64,000 nucleotides of DNA from Acidobacteriota bacterium (GTDB taxonomy: Bacteria > Acidobacteriota > Blastocatellia > UBA7656): positions 1-64,000 of the forward strand of contig JBBPIG010000010.1 of NCBI GenBank assembly GCA_038040445.1, read 5' to 3'. The position numbers were made by a program, and so were the translations under genes. A model generated the notes under the pieces. The model saw only the letters and a list, made by a program, of their open reading frames with translations, was not told the origin of the DNA and ran no database searches. Positions 25,212 through 35,106 of this stretch are shown here, piece by piece. Position 1 is the first letter of the stretch. Every line of letters begins with the position of its first letter.

Positions 25212-27299
25212 TTATTTGGAGTAGATCGCGATGCCCCAGAAGTTGATGGCTGGGGGAAACGCGTTCCAGTTGTCGAAGGAATGAGAGTCGTCCGACTTGT
25301 AACGCAATTTGTAATTCCCGGCCGGCAGCGTCACGCTGACGTCGATCAGCCGGTTCTTCGGCGCGCCGCCCGCGGGCTTTGTCTCGGATTGTTTCATCTC
25401 CCAGACTCGCTTGCCGGTCTTCTCATCTTCGATCCACCCGTAGTCGAACATCTCGCCGCCCTGTCCTTCGCCGATGGCAAAGACGCGAACGCTCTGCTCT
25501 TGCAACAGAGTGAACTCGGCGGTTTGATCCGCGTCGTCCTGAACGCGGACGATCTCGGCGAGTGGTTTCCTGGGCGCGAGATCACCAGGCAGACCCTTCG
25601 CGAACAAGGCGCTGTACGCTTTGAACAAGCGCGATGACTCGCCCGGTCGTCCGACGCTTGCGTTGAAGCGCGACTGGTTCACCAGTTCCTTCTTCACAAG
25701 ATCAGCGTACGGCTTATCCTCGGCTGCCTTCAGTCGCTGCTTCAATTCCTCAACGGAAGCTTGCCAGTTGATCTCCGGCAACGGGCCTCCGAATATCTCC
25801 GGAAAGATGAACGTCTTCAAGAATGCCAGCCCCACCGGCGAGCTGGTGACATCGCCGGCGCCAAGGTCAGTCGATCGGCTCAGGTTGTCGGTGTTGGCCA
25901 TCGCTATGAAGGTGATGTTACGATCCGGGACCTTCAAGATGAGCGACGAGTTGCACGTCCAAAACCCGTAGTGCCAGATCAGCCGCGTTCCCTTGTAGTT
26001 CTGCGTGAACCAACCGAGACCGTATGGAAGCGTCTCACCTTTTGTGGAAACCATCGGAGTGAAGGCGAGCTGCTGCGTCTCTTTGGTGAGGAATCGGTTT
26101 TGATCGATAGCGATGTCGTACTTGGCCATGTCAAGCACGGACGACATCAATCCGGCGGACACGCTGAACCGATTCGGGTACTGACCCTTTACGATGTTGA
26201 ACCTGTCATCGAGTTGGTACGGCTGAGCCAGCGTCTTGGAAACCAGGTCGAAACGCTGCCGTTGCTTCTCGGTGATCAGCGAGTCGGTCAGTGGCGACTG
26301 GTGTCCGTGAACAACTTTCCAGGTTCCTTCCGGCTTGTTCCAGACCAAAGAAACCCGCGCGGGCCCGTCGTTGCGAACCCGGCCGTTCGGCAGAGTCACT
26401 GACTGAGTGAAAATGCATGTCGTTAGAGCCGTGTTGTCGTAGATGGCCGCCTCAAGGTCGTCGACCTGAATGTTCACCCTAACGCCTACGCGAAAATCCT
26501 CGCGAAGCCCGGAGACATCGACGAACGGCGCCAGCGATCCGCCGTCACGCCGAAAAGCGTTCTGCTGTACCGCGAGATATCGCTCAATTTGATCGACGTT
26601 GCGCGAGTTGATTGCGCCGACCAGGTTCATCACGGCAGCCTTCACGTCCTCTTCTGATTTCTGGCCCGCCTGGCTTGGCGATTTGGTATGAGCGACGGGC
26701 CAGACGTTGGGCGCGGTCTCTTTCAGATCAAGCGGATCGAGGATATTTGCGATAAGGAGTTCGGCGAACGATTTGCCGGTCGCTTTCTGAATGACCTTAT
26801 CGAGTTCCGCGAAGCGATTCCCGTTGTAGCTGTAGTTTTCGCCGGGATTGCCTTCGGAAGTGTGCGAGAACAAGTGTTTCACTCGGATGACGCCTTCGCT
26901 TTCGACCAGGATGCCGTACTTTGAAACTGGATCGTCGAGCTTGATCTTTCCCTCTTGAACGAGCTGCATCAGTATGGTCGAAGCAAGAGTCTTAGTCAGC
27001 GACGCCAGATGATAAGAGGTGTGCTCGGTCGCTGGAATCTTGTTCTCGACATCGGCGTACCCAAATCCCTTCGCCCATACCACCTTCTGATCTTTCACGA
27101 TCGCGCAGGACATCGCTGGAATCTTGAGTTGTTGTCGAAGGCCGTCGAGACGTTGTTCGAGATGCGCGAGCAGCTCGCCTTCAGAGCTAGCGACGGGGCG
27201 ACTCATCGCTTTCTGACTTTCGTGTGCGGCTGGCATTCCGTGACCTAACAGCGCGACGCTCAGAACCGCAGTCATTAGGGAGCAAATTCTGATTCTCAT
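25212..27299 (-). CDS. Serine hydrolase (class C type) with inserted domain
   Basis: This 695-residue exported enzyme is of the beta-lactamase/transpeptidase-like class C family. After a signal peptide (about residues 1-25) come the SxxK motif (Ser100-Leu-Thr-Lys103), the Tyr motif (YSYN, residues 156-159) and the HYG motif that replaces KTG (in LIWHYGF). Between the second and third motifs, at about residues 215-337, sits an extra domain of SnoaL/DUF4440-like (NTF2) type: AVMNLVGAINSRNVDQIERY, then WNKPEGTWKVVHGHQSPL. A C-terminal beta-rich part (about 585-695) ends in LPAGNYKLRYKSDDSHSFD. It may act as peptidase, esterase or D-amino hydrolase; the substrate is unknown. ATG 27299 has AGAGGA six nt upstream. 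Confidence 0.87.
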   Translation of the reverse strand: MRIRICSLMTAVLSVALLGHGMPAAHESQKAMSRPVASSEGELLAHLEQRLDGLRQQLKIPAMSCAIVKDQKVVWAKGFGYADVENKIPATEHTSYHLASLTKTLASTILMQLVQEGKIKLDDPVSKYGILVESEGVIRVKHLFSHTSEGNPGENYSYNGNRFAELDKVIQKATGKSFAELLIANILDPLDLKETAPNVWPVAHTKSPSQAGQKSEEDVKAAVMNLVGAINSRNVDQIERYLAVQQNAFRRDGGSLAPFVDVSGLREDFRVGVRVNIQVDDLEAAIYDNTALTTCIFTQSVTLPNGRVRNDGPARVSLVWNKPEGTWKVVHGHQSPLTDSLITEKQRQRFDLVSKTLAQPYQLDDRFNIVKGQYPNRFSVSAGLMSSVLDMAKYDIAIDQNRFLTKETQQLAFTPMVSTKGETLPYGLGWFTQNYKGTRLIWHYGFWTCNSSLILKVPDRNITFIAMANTDNLSRSTDLGAGDVTSSPVGLAFLKTFIFPEIFGGPLPEINWQASVEELKQRLKAAEDKPYADLVKKELVNQSRFNASVGRPGESSRLFKAYSALFAKGLPGDLAPRKPLAEIVRVQDDADQTAEFTLLQEQSVRVFAIGEGQGGEMFDYGWIEDEKTGKRVWEMKQSETKPAGGAPKNRLIDVSVTLPAGNYKLRYKSDDSHSFDNWNAFPPAINFWGIAIYSK

Positions 27300-27408
27300 T
27301 ATGATCCTCTTCCAAGATGTTCCTGTTCCAGAACGACAAAGCTTCCATCGTTGCCGCAGGGTTCTATTGCGTATCACCCAGCACGCCTCATCTCGTTCAT
27401 ACATCATC

Positions 27409-29850
27409 TCATTCATACCTCAGCGCGATCATCGGGTCTACTTTGGTCGCCCTGCGTGCAGGCACCAAACAGGCTCCCAGGGCCACTCCTGCCAGCAGCA
27501 CGGCGATCGCCGCATACGTGATCGGATCTGTTGCGCTCACTCCGTACAGCAGGGTCGCAATCAAGCGGGTCAAGAAATATGCGCCCACAAGCCCGGCGCC
27601 TAACCCGATACCAGTGAGCATCATCCCTTGCCTCACAACCATCTTCAGCACATCTTGCTGCCTCGCGCCCAATGCCATCCGAATGCCGATCTCGTGCGAG
27701 CGTTGAGTCACCGAGTAGCTCATGACTCCGTAAAGACCGACCGCCGTCAAAATCAACGCCAACGCTGCAAAAATCGCCAGCAACGTCGTGTTGAAGCGCG
27801 GCTGCGCCACCGACGCCGCGACGTATTCCTCCAGCGTCTTGATGTTGTACACCGGCAGATCTCTGTCGAGAGTTCTGACCTCGCTCTGGACTGCCGCGAT
27901 GAGACTTCGCGGATCGCCATCGGTCTTGGCGACGATAGTCATCGAGTCGAACGGCAATTGAGCGTGCGGTGCGTAGTACTCAGGGTCCGGCGGCACGCCC
28001 AGGCTCAGGTGTTTTACGCTGCCGACTACGCCTACGATCTCACGCCATACCGGCTTGGTTTCATCGGTCGAGATTCCCGGCTTGATGTGCTTGCCGATGG
28101 GGTCTTCGCCGGGAAAGAACTTCTGAGCGAAGGCCTCGTTGACGATGATCACCGGCGTTGATTTCTTGTCATCGCGCTCGGTGAAGTCGCGGCCTGCAAG
28201 AAGTGGGATTCCCATCGTGCGAAAGTAATTGAGCCCTGTAGCGCGATATTCGCTGGCCGGCAGATCCCCTCTTGCCATAGGCCGGCCTTCGGTTTCAAAG
28301 CTCAGCCGGAGCCGATCGCTGCCCAACGGAAGCGGCAGGACTGCGCTGGCCGATCGAACGCCCGGGAGCGACTCAATCCGCGACAGAACCTGGCGATAGA
28401 AATCAATCTGCCGCTGAGACGAGTATTTCACTTCAGGCAGCCCGAGGCTCAGAGTCAAAACGTTGTGCGGATCGAAGCCCGGGTTTACCTGCTGCAAGCG
28501 CTGAAGGCTTTGAATCAGCAAGCCCGCTCCCACCAGCAGCACTACTGCAATCGCGACTTCGGCGACCACCAGCGCGCCGCGCATGCGATTTCTCCTCGCG
28601 CCGTCGGTTGAGCCCCGCCCACCCTCCTTGAGCGATTCCGTCAGGTCGGTCTTCGATGAATGCAGCGCGGGAAAAAGGCCAAAGACTAAGCCGGTCAAGA
28701 GTGAGACGAGCAGGGTGAAGCCGAGGACGCGGCCGTCCAGTCCTATCTGCGCCGCGCGAGGCACGTCGTCTCCGCTCAGCGCTACCAAAAGCTGTGTGCT
28801 CCAGAGCGCCACGAGCAAACCCAGCGCACCGCCGGCCAGTGACAGCAGAACACTTTCGGTGAGAAGTTGCCGCACCACGCGCGCGCGGGTCGCGCCGAGC
28901 GCGGCGCGAATCGCCATCTCCTTGTGCCGTATCGTCGCGCGGGCCAGCAGCAGGTTGGCGACGTTTGCGCAGGCGATCAAAAGAACGCACCCGACGGCGC
29001 CGAGCAAGATCAGAAGCGCGGGACGAATATCGCCGACCAAGGTCTCCAGCGCCGGTATGACGGTTATGCCTCGATGAGAATTGCTGTCCGGGTACTGCTG
29101 CTCGAGGCGGGCGGCTATAACGTCCATCTCGGACTGCGCTTGAGCGCGAGAGACATTCGGCTTGAGCCGCGCGATCACTTCCATGTAGTGCGCGCCGCGT
29201 TGTGAAGTCATTGGTTCTTCGCCGTCCGAATCAACCGCGACGGTGGCCCACAATTCGACGGATTCGTTCTGGATCGGAAACTGAAATCCTTCAGGCATGA
29301 CGCCGATGACGGTGTAGTTCTTGCCGCCGAGCAAGAGCGCTTTGCCGACAATGTCCTGATTGGAACTGAAATGAGTCTTCCAGAGTCGATAGCTCAGAAT
29401 CACCACCCGTCCGCTGTCGCCGGGCTTGTCCTCTTCAGGGAGAAACGATCGGCCAAGACTCGGCGTGACCCCGAGAAGCGGAAACAGGTCGGCGTTCACG
29501 ACCGCGCCCTCGAGCCGCGCCGGCTCATCGACGCCCGTCAGGATGAAGTCGCTTTGATGATAAGAGGACATCCTTTCGAAGACCTGGTTCTGATCTCTCC
29601 AATCGGCGAAGTTCGGATAAGAAACCGCGCCCTGATAGATTCCGCGTTGCGGGTATGATTCAAACACGTTCACAAGCCGTTCGGGTTCCGCAAAAGGAAG
29701 CGGCCGCAGTAAGACTGCATTGACCACGCTGAAGATTGCTGTGTTGGCGCCAATGCCAAGCGCGAGAGCAATCACTGCGATCGCGGTGAAACCGGGATGC
29801 TTGATCAGCATTCGGAATCCGTATCTTAGATCTTGAAGAAGAGTTTCCAT
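27409..29850 (-). CDS. ADOP-type FtsX/MacB-like permease
   Basis: This 813-residue protein is an acidobacterial duplicated orphan permease: two MacB-like periplasmic domains and two FtsX-type membrane domains in one chain, without its own ATPase. It opens with [20 protein letters not shown] and a helix rich in [20 protein letters not shown]. The first FtsX-like core is near residues 285-430 ([20 protein letters not shown]) and the second near 690-805 ([18 protein letters not shown]). It ends in the family signature [10 protein letters not shown]. Such proteins are presumed to form a MacB-like export or lipid-handling machine with a separate ATPase. ATG 29850 has GGAGG five nt upstream; the heptamer repeat sits just before it. 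Confidence 0.92.
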   Translation of the reverse strand: METLLQDLRYGFRMLIKHPGFTAIAVIALALGIGANTAIFSVVNAVLLRPLPFAEPERLVNVFESYPQRGIYQGAVSYPNFADWRDQNQVFERMSSYHQSDFILTGVDEPARLEGAVVNADLFPLLGVTPSLGRSFLPEEDKPGDSGRVVILSYRLWKTHFSSNQDIVGKALLLGGKNYTVIGVMPEGFQFPIQNESVELWATVAVDSDGEEPMTSQRGAHYMEVIARLKPNVSRAQAQSEMDVIAARLEQQYPDSNSHRGITVIPALETLVGDIRPALLILLGAVGCVLLIACANVANLLLARATIRHKEMAIRAALGATRARVVRQLLTESVLLSLAGGALGLLVALWSTQLLVALSGDDVPRAAQIGLDGRVLGFTLLVSLLTGLVFGLFPALHSSKTDLTESLKEGGRGSTDGARRNRMRGALVVAEVAIAVVLLVGAGLLIQSLQRLQQVNPGFDPHNVLTLSLGLPEVKYSSQRQIDFYRQVLSRIESLPGVRSASAVLPLPLGSDRLRLSFETEGRPMARGDLPASEYRATGLNYFRTMGIPLLAGRDFTERDDKKSTPVIIVNEAFAQKFFPGEDPIGKHIKPGISTDETKPVWREIVGVVGSVKHLSLGVPPDPEYYAPHAQLPFDSMTIVAKTDGDPRSLIAAVQSEVRTLDRDLPVYNIKTLEEYVAASVAQPRFNTTLLAIFAALALILTAVGLYGVMSYSVTQRSHEIGIRMALGARQQDVLKMVVRQGMMLTGIGLGAGLVGAYFLTRLIATLLYGVSATDPITYAAIAVLLAGVALGACLVPARRATKVDPMIALRYE

Positions 29851-29865
29851 GAAGCCTCCGCGGCC

Positions 29866-29907
29866 GGTTTCTGGTTTGTAGTTTCCGGTTTCTGGTTTCT
29901 GGCTTAT
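29866..29907. repeat. Heptamer tandem repeat (GGTTTCT), 6 units
   Basis: Six contiguous exact 7-bp units (GGTTTCT and variants) lie immediately upstream of the ADOP start, between it and the 5' stub of another ADOP gene. A short GAATCCGT duplication follows at 29912. Confidence 0.8.
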
Positions 29908-29951
29908 AGTCCGAATCCGTGCGAATCCGTCCAACCCGCGTTATCGGTGGT

Positions 29952-30032
29952 CTAGAGAGCTACGATAGTGAAACCAGGACTTCTGAGCAGCATACGAAAC
30001 CCATAGCGGGCATCCTTGAGAAGAGTCTCCAT
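29952..30032 (-). pseudogene. 5' stub of a second ADOP permease gene
   Basis: The first 26 codons of an ADOP-family gene are intact: METLLKDARYGF, then RMLLRSPGFTIVAL and a TAG stop at 29952. It has the same family opening as the complete permease gene about 100 bp downstream on the same strand. Everything after codon 26 is missing. This is the relic of a tandem gene copy lost by deletion, probably by recombination between near-identical 5' ends or at the heptamer repeat. Confidence 0.8.
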
Positions 30033-30285
30033 CTTCAGCCTCCGGGGTTGTTGTGCCGCCTCTGATGCTACTGGTTGAAAAGTTTAAACTACGTGGCGAA
30101 GGGTTAGTTCCCCGTTTCTGGGCAAGAACAGAGACTATCGCCGTGATGCTTTGGCTTCAACATGGTGCCACTGGTTTCCGAACGGCACAAACCAAAATTG
30201 GGTGTGTCTTCGTAACTCAATTTTTCAGTGCAATCGAGGCAGAACTGTAGTAGAATGCCGCCCGTCGAGGAGAGACAAATCACCT

Positions 30286-31506
30286 ATGACCTTGTCACCC
30301 TTAGAAGGCGAAAACCACATCGGTAGCGCGAGTACGCAGACGGCTGCCAAAAGCAATCTTATTCTCACTCCTTTTCCCTCCTATCAGCGGTCAGGTGAAC
30401 TAGAAAGACAAATCAGCCACGCCGGATTCTATCAAGGAATCGTGCAGACTCTCATCAGGAGCTTCAAGAGAAACCTGACTAGTGCGGACCTCGCTGCCAA
30501 ACTTGCTTCGATCGCCGATCACGCCCATACCAGTCGTCAGTTCGATCTCGTCGGCTGTGTGGGAAAACTCCTATTAGAACTGCCTTTCTCACGGCGGTGG
30601 GAGAGCGTGGCGCATTACTACGAGGCACTGAGTCTCAACCGCGGCTCCCGTGGGGACACTGCCAGCGCTGGCACCATGTTTGAACAAGTCGCAGACAAGG
30701 CCTCCTTGCAATACAGAGCGAGGGCTATGCTTGCGCTCGGAGCTAATTCGCTCGCTGCCAGCGACAACCGGACCGCGACGTTTTTCTACCGAGAGGCAAT
30801 GCGAATCGGAGCGCGCGATGACGCCTTCGCCCCAGCGACCCTCTGCTTCGCGAGCTGGATGACCGCCGTCGTCAAAGCTATGGAAGGCGATCACCGGGGT
30901 GCGTTAGCGGATCTCGAGAGCATGTTCCCACTCGTCAGGTTGGCCAGCTCAGTACAGCCTTACGCTTACTACGAGTACTTGAACACTCTGGCGGTAGAAC
31001 TGACAGAGGCAGGGAGGCTCGAAGAAGCCAGGAACGCATCGCGAATCGTGCTTGCGTCGCCATTTGCCAGTGCGTATCCTGAGTGGCGCGAGACGCGCGA
31101 TGAGATACAACTCAAGGGATTGCGCTCGTCTCGATCCGTCGTAGCTTTTGGCCACAAGATACCCGAACCTAGTAACCTTGTGCGCCTGCCTTTGCCCAAG
31201 CCAAGCGATAGCTTCGCGATCCAGGCATCTCCGGCAAGCCAACCGGCGCGCGTGCTCAGCTTGCTAGAGTGGAAGACCAAAGTGCCCAAACACTCAAACG
31301 GTGATCCTCAGGATAGGACGGCGCCCGGACCAACAACAGACGATGAGAAACGCGCCAGGCTTATGGCACTGGCGGAGCTCACCACAAGGGAAAAGCTGCT
31401 GCAGATCATGAAAATGGTCGGCGATGAACGCGTAGGTGATGACCAGTTGCTCAAGGTGCTGATCATCCTGGAGGGTGTGGAGCTGAAAGAGCATCAAGGA
31501 AGCTAA
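30286..31506 (+). CDS. Helical-repeat (TPR-like) protein, unknown role
   Basis: This 406-residue cytosolic protein is not assigned to a named family. The centre (about residues 65-270) is an array of paired helices of TPR-like texture, for example VAHYYEALSLNRGSRGDTAS, FFYREAMRIGARDDAFAPA and YYEYLNTLAVELTEAGRLEE. A Pro/Ser-rich linker (about 285-345) leads to a short C-terminal helical segment (LTTREKLLQIMKMVG). It has no signal peptide. ATG 30286 is preferred; GAGGAG lies 13 nt upstream, rather far, and an in-frame extension reaches 30151. It stands alone on the plus strand, divergent from the ADOP genes. A scaffold or signalling role is inferred only from the fold type. Confidence 0.65.
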   Translation: MTLSPLEGENHIGSASTQTAAKSNLILTPFPSYQRSGELERQISHAGFYQGIVQTLIRSFKRNLTSADLAAKLASIADHAHTSRQFDLVGCVGKLLLELPFSRRWESVAHYYEALSLNRGSRGDTASAGTMFEQVADKASLQYRARAMLALGANSLAASDNRTATFFYREAMRIGARDDAFAPATLCFASWMTAVVKAMEGDHRGALADLESMFPLVRLASSVQPYAYYEYLNTLAVELTEAGRLEEARNASRIVLASPFASAYPEWRETRDEIQLKGLRSSRSVVAFGHKIPEPSNLVRLPLPKPSDSFAIQASPASQPARVLSLLEWKTKVPKHSNGDPQDRTAPGPTTDDEKRARLMALAELTTREKLLQIMKMVGDERVGDDQLLKVLIILEGVELKEHQGS

Positions 31507-32229
31507 GTCCGTCTTGTCTGATGCCGCGACTTCCGCATCAAGCCACCAGTCGACTTCTAACCACGATCCGCGCGACCAAAACAGCGTTTGCATCTGAGTC
31601 CAGCATGCGACTGGCAGTAATGACCTTTTTCCTCAAGCTCGCGGTCGGGAAGGAGGGCTTGCCCCCGCGCGCTGATGAAGGACCACATCATTGTGAATCT
31701 CCAGCCTAAGAAAAACAGCGGGGGCCAAGCCCTCCTTCCCGGCCGCGAGCTTGAGCAGTTTGCTGATCACATCGACCCAACCTGTATGAGATAGCGGTGG
31801 GTTCTTAGCTTTGCCAGACCGAGCATGACCACAATGCTTACCTTCCGGCCGCCGCCGCAAGAACAGAGAGCACTTCGAGCGATCGAGACCGCCGGCGCTT
31901 CCTCGTTCTGACTCGCCTTGGCATGGATCCACGCTGCATAACGCTACTCCACTCAGTCAGAGCAGTACGATTCTGACAGCGCTCGCGTCCAGGCCGGTTC
32001 GCCCCTCCGTACGGCCTGTTGGTCACAATCTTGTTCCGCTCCGGAGGCTAAAGATACAGACTGGGGCGCTGCACAAAATGTTAGTAGTCTCAAGACGCCG
32101 GCGGGGCTGCACTCGCCCTTCGCAAACGAACAATCCAAGGGGAGTTTGATCTGCACGGGTTCGCGGGCTTAGCGGCCGGGCGAGGCGCGCGCGTCCTTTC
32201 GATTAGAACGAGCTCAGGCGGAGGGCCAA
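31507..32229. other. Gene-free region with long inverted repeat
   Basis: These 723 bp between the helical-repeat gene and the histidine kinase gene contain no supported ORF. The left part holds the large inverted repeat described at 31632-31755. The rest shows no ribosome sites or coding texture and may be decayed sequence. Confidence 0.5.
31632..31755. repeat. Long inverted repeat, hairpin element
   Basis: The left arm (31632-31668) and right arm (31718-31755) are reverse complements over about 37 bp with one mismatch and one indel. They are separated by a 49-nt spacer. The arms are GC-rich (core GGGAAGGAGGGCTTG). No target duplication or transposase is seen. It may be a MITE-like or REP-like element, or a strong RNA hairpin. 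Confidence 0.8.
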
Positions 32230-33405
32230 ATGCCGGTCGCTCGTGCTATGTTTTGCACATCAGAAGAGGAACGAAGTAATCGAGAAGAAATGACAGCACG
32301 CGGACTTGTACAACGTCGTTGGTTTCGCGCGGTTCTGGTCGTGGCCGCGTGGACGGTGTTCGCCGCGTTTCTAACAAGCCAGATGTATCTGGCCTACAGC
32401 CGCCGCGAGATGCCGATTCGATGGCAGCGGATCTTCCTGGTTGAGTTGATCTACGCCTATATTTGGGCGGGGCTGACACCGTTCATCCTTTGGCTCGCCC
32501 GGCGCTTTCCCATCGAACGATGGAACTGGGTTCGCAGTCTGATGGTCCATCTGGGCGTGTCCCTGTTTATCGGCTTTGCGACCAGGGTCCTGCACGATCT
32601 GATGCTGTTTTCTTTGCTCGCCGATTCCGGAGGGAGCTTCTCGGTCAGCAGGCTGCTGATGAGCGTCTACTTCATGACCGACTACGGCGTGATGATCTAC
32701 TGGCTGATCTTGCTTATCAGCTACGCATTCGACTATCAGCGGCGCTATCGAGAGGGCGAGGTCCGCGCCACGCGGTTGGAGGCTCAGCTTGCGCAGGCCC
32801 AGCTTCAGGCGCTCAAGATGCAGCTTCATCCTCATTTTCTGTTCAACACGCTTCATTCGATTTCGGCTCTTGTTCACAAGGACCCGGATGCCGCCGACAA
32901 GATGATCGCGCGTCTCGGAGACTTCCTGCGGCTGACGCTCGACAACTCGGGAGCGCAGGAAGTTTCGCTTCAGCAGGAACTCGAGTTTCTGAAGTGCTAC
33001 CTCGAAATCGAGCGTATCCGCTTCGCCGATCGGCTCACGGTTCAGATGGACATTGAGCCGCAGACCCTGGATGCGCGACTGCCAAACTTGATCTTGCAGC
33101 CGATAGTCGAGAACGCAATACGCCATGGCATTTCTCCGCGCACCGGTCCCGGTCGCATCGAAATCGAAGCCAGACGTTTGAATGGCAATCTTCAAGTTCA
33201 GGTGACAGACAATGGGCCCGGCATCCCGTCAGCTTCAAACACGGGCGCCATTATAAAAGAAGGCGTTGGCCTCGCAAATACGCAGGCCCGGCTTAAGCAG
33301 CTTTACGGCAACGACCATCGACTAGACCTCTCCAATGCCGCCGGCGGCGGCCTCACCGTTATCCTGGAAATTCCCTTCCGAGAAGACATCCAAACGCAAA
33401 ACTGA
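32230..33405 (+). CDS. LytS/YehU-type sensor histidine kinase
   Basis: This 391-residue inner-membrane kinase has four predicted membrane helices (about residues 33-55, 66-90, 103-130 and 145-168) without a recognised extracellular sensor. A short coiled coil follows, then the His-kinase dimerisation motif QLHPHFLFNTLHSISAL, with the likely phosphohistidine at His202. The HATPase_c domain has ENAIRHGI (N box), DNGPGIP (G1) and GVGLANTQARL (G2). It passes phosphate to the LytTR regulator encoded 45 bp downstream. ATG 32230 has a GGAGGG site; ATG 32290 is an alternative that would drop a 20-residue polar tail. Confidence 0.9.
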   Translation: MPVARAMFCTSEEERSNREEMTARGLVQRRWFRAVLVVAAWTVFAAFLTSQMYLAYSRREMPIRWQRIFLVELIYAYIWAGLTPFILWLARRFPIERWNWVRSLMVHLGVSLFIGFATRVLHDLMLFSLLADSGGSFSVSRLLMSVYFMTDYGVMIYWLILLISYAFDYQRRYREGEVRATRLEAQLAQAQLQALKMQLHPHFLFNTLHSISALVHKDPDAADKMIARLGDFLRLTLDNSGAQEVSLQQELEFLKCYLEIERIRFADRLTVQMDIEPQTLDARLPNLILQPIVENAIRHGISPRTGPGRIEIEARRLNGNLQVQVTDNGPGIPSASNTGAIIKEGVGLANTQARLKQLYGNDHRLDLSNAAGGGLTVILEIPFREDIQTQN

Positions 33406-33450
33406 ACCCGCGGCGACGTTCAGGCGTTAGAAGCGGTACAGGAGAAGTCG

Positions 33451-34230
33451 ATGTCAAGCTCGTCGTGTATCCGTACATTGATCGTCGATGATGAATCGCT
33501 TGCGCGCGAGCGGCTGCGCGATATCCTCTCCTCAGATGCGCAGATCGAGATCATCGCCGAGTGCGGCAACGGGCAAGAGGCGATAGATGCCATTCAATTG
33601 CATTCACCCGATCTGGTCTTCCTGGATGTGGAGATGCCGGGCAGCGACGGCTTCGGAGTGCTCGAAGCGCTACCGCCAGATCGGATACCCACTATCATCT
33701 TTGTGACCGCATATGATCAGTACGCCGTTCGGGCGTTTGAGGTCTATGCGCTGGATTATTTATTGAAGCCGTTCGACCAGGAGCGCTTCGACAAGGCGCT
33801 CGCTCGCGCAAAGGCCCAGATAGCGAGCGAGAAAAGCGAGGCGGTGAGTCAGCGGATCCTCAACGCTCTGGAAGAGATCAAGACCAGGCCAGTCCATCTG
33901 GAACGGCTGGTGATCAAAATGAACGGCCACGTGTTTTTCATAAAGGCGGAGGAGATCGACTGGCTCGAGGCAGAAGGAAACTACGTCCGTCTCCACGCCG
34001 GCAAGGAATCGTATCTGCTGAGAGACACGATAAGCGCGCTCGAGTCGCAACTCGATCCCAAGAGATTCATACGCGTTCACCGATCGGCCATCGTCAACAT
34101 CGATCGCATCACCGAACTTCAGCCCTGGTTCCACGGGGAATATCGCATCATCCTTCGCGAAGGCGTTCAGTTGACTCTATCGCGAACCTATCGCGAAAAA
34201 CTGCACGAGTTGCTGGGGAGACCGCTCTAG
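33451..34230 (+). CDS. LytTR-family response regulator
   Basis: This 259-residue transcription factor is the partner of the LytS-like kinase. It has a receiver domain (residues 8-125) with Asp13-Asp14, phosphoacceptor Asp59 in VFLDVEMPG, Thr in VTAYD and Lys in LLKPFD. A LytTR DNA-binding domain (about 155-257) contains VIKMNGHVFFIKAEEIDWLE, NYVRLHAG and RVHRSAIVNIDRI. Members often control envelope, autolysis or transport genes in Gram-negative bacteria. ATG 33451 has AGGAG five to six nt upstream. Short spacing shows an operon with the kinase. Targets are unknown. Confidence 0.93.
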   Translation: MSSSSCIRTLIVDDESLARERLRDILSSDAQIEIIAECGNGQEAIDAIQLHSPDLVFLDVEMPGSDGFGVLEALPPDRIPTIIFVTAYDQYAVRAFEVYALDYLLKPFDQERFDKALARAKAQIASEKSEAVSQRILNALEEIKTRPVHLERLVIKMNGHVFFIKAEEIDWLEAEGNYVRLHAGKESYLLRDTISALESQLDPKRFIRVHRSAIVNIDRITELQPWFHGEYRIILREGVQLTLSRTYREKLHELLGRPL

Positions 34231-34437
34231 ACAAACAGACTCATCACGCTTTTCAGTCGGCCCATCACAAAGTCCAGCAGCTTCATCCCAAAACCGTTCA
34301 GCTAAGAAAGTATTCCGCCTAGACTCCACCTGTGACGCGACCCGCGTTGGAGCGGGAACGCGCGTGTCATAAGTCCGCGCGCGGTTGATGCGGCAATCTT
34401 GTTCAGCGCGGCAAGTCCTGACCGGTTGGAGTTGGTC

Positions 34438-35010
34438 ATGAAAAGGATTGTGCCGCTTCTTGGGTTGGCGCTTGCGCTAACGGCCGCAGTCGCGCCAGCG
34501 CACAGCTTTAACATAACCGCCAGTTTCTCTCGCGCGCTTTCAATTGTTGCCGGGATGTCCGGAGCTCACCCGATCCCGGTTGTTGAACACGCGATTTCGA
34601 CTTTCGACAGGGGAGTGGTCGAAGCTTTCGGCAAAGCGTGGGGCCGCTCGGGCAACGGGACGTCAGGGAGAGAGGGCGTCGTGTTGGTTCTGCGGAAGGT
34701 TGGCGGCGGATACGATGGCAGAGATATGGGCGCTACCAACGAGCAAAAGCAGTTCACTTTTCGCTGGCACCCGTCAACGATTGCGATCGTCCACACTCAT
34801 CCAAATGCATCCGATCCGAAGCCACACGACTTAGACCTCGCGGTTGCCGACAAGTACGGAGTTCCCATCTTTACGATTACCAGCCGGGGTATGTACGCGT
34901 ATGACCCTAATACTAGGAAGATCAGCAAAGTGTTGGACAATCTGGAATGGCTCGACGCCTCGAAGTTCAGCGTCGTTCGCAAGACTATTATCTCGCAAGA
35001 CGACTATTGA
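34438..35010 (+). CDS. Exported JAMM-like (DUF4329-like) protein
   Basis: This 190-residue protein has a signal peptide (residues 1 to about 23). Its core carries a JAB/MPN-like metal-site signature: His119-x-His121-Pro in VHTHPNAS, followed by Asp133 in PHDLD, then the strand GVPIFTITSRGMYAYDP. The usual JAMM spacing is HxHx7SxxD; here the serine is replaced by His130 and spacing is one longer, so the site is degenerate or DUF4329-like. It might be an exported metallo-isopeptidase or an inactive relative. ATG 34438 has GGAG seven nt upstream. It lies 208 bp after the response regulator on the same strand; a regulatory link is possible but unproven. Confidence 0.65.
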   Translation: MKRIVPLLGLALALTAAVAPAHSFNITASFSRALSIVAGMSGAHPIPVVEHAISTFDRGVVEAFGKAWGRSGNGTSGREGVVLVLRKVGGGYDGRDMGATNEQKQFTFRWHPSTIAIVHTHPNASDPKPHDLDLAVADKYGVPIFTITSRGMYAYDPNTRKISKVLDNLEWLDASKFSVVRKTIISQDDY

Positions 35011-35040
35011 CGTTTCAGTTCGGCGCTGAGCATCAAGGCC

Positions 35041-35080
35041 AAAAAGAAAGACGCGGTGAGAGATGGACTCTCACCGCGTC
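35041..35080 (-). terminator. Rho-independent terminator of the TonB receptor gene
   Basis: A perfect 13-bp stem (35050-35062 with 35068-35080, 5-nt loop) is followed on the minus strand by a T-rich tract (complement of 35041-35049). It begins 27 nt after the receptor stop codon. The plus-strand side lacks a T-tract, so it terminates minus-strand transcription. Confidence 0.88.
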
Positions 35081-35106
35081 GCAAGATAATACTCGGCTCG
35101 CCTAAC

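Noticed and set aside
32371-33195. A 274-codon minus-strand frame opposite the histidine kinase
   Set aside because: The kinase motifs on the plus strand are unmistakable; the antisense frame has none.
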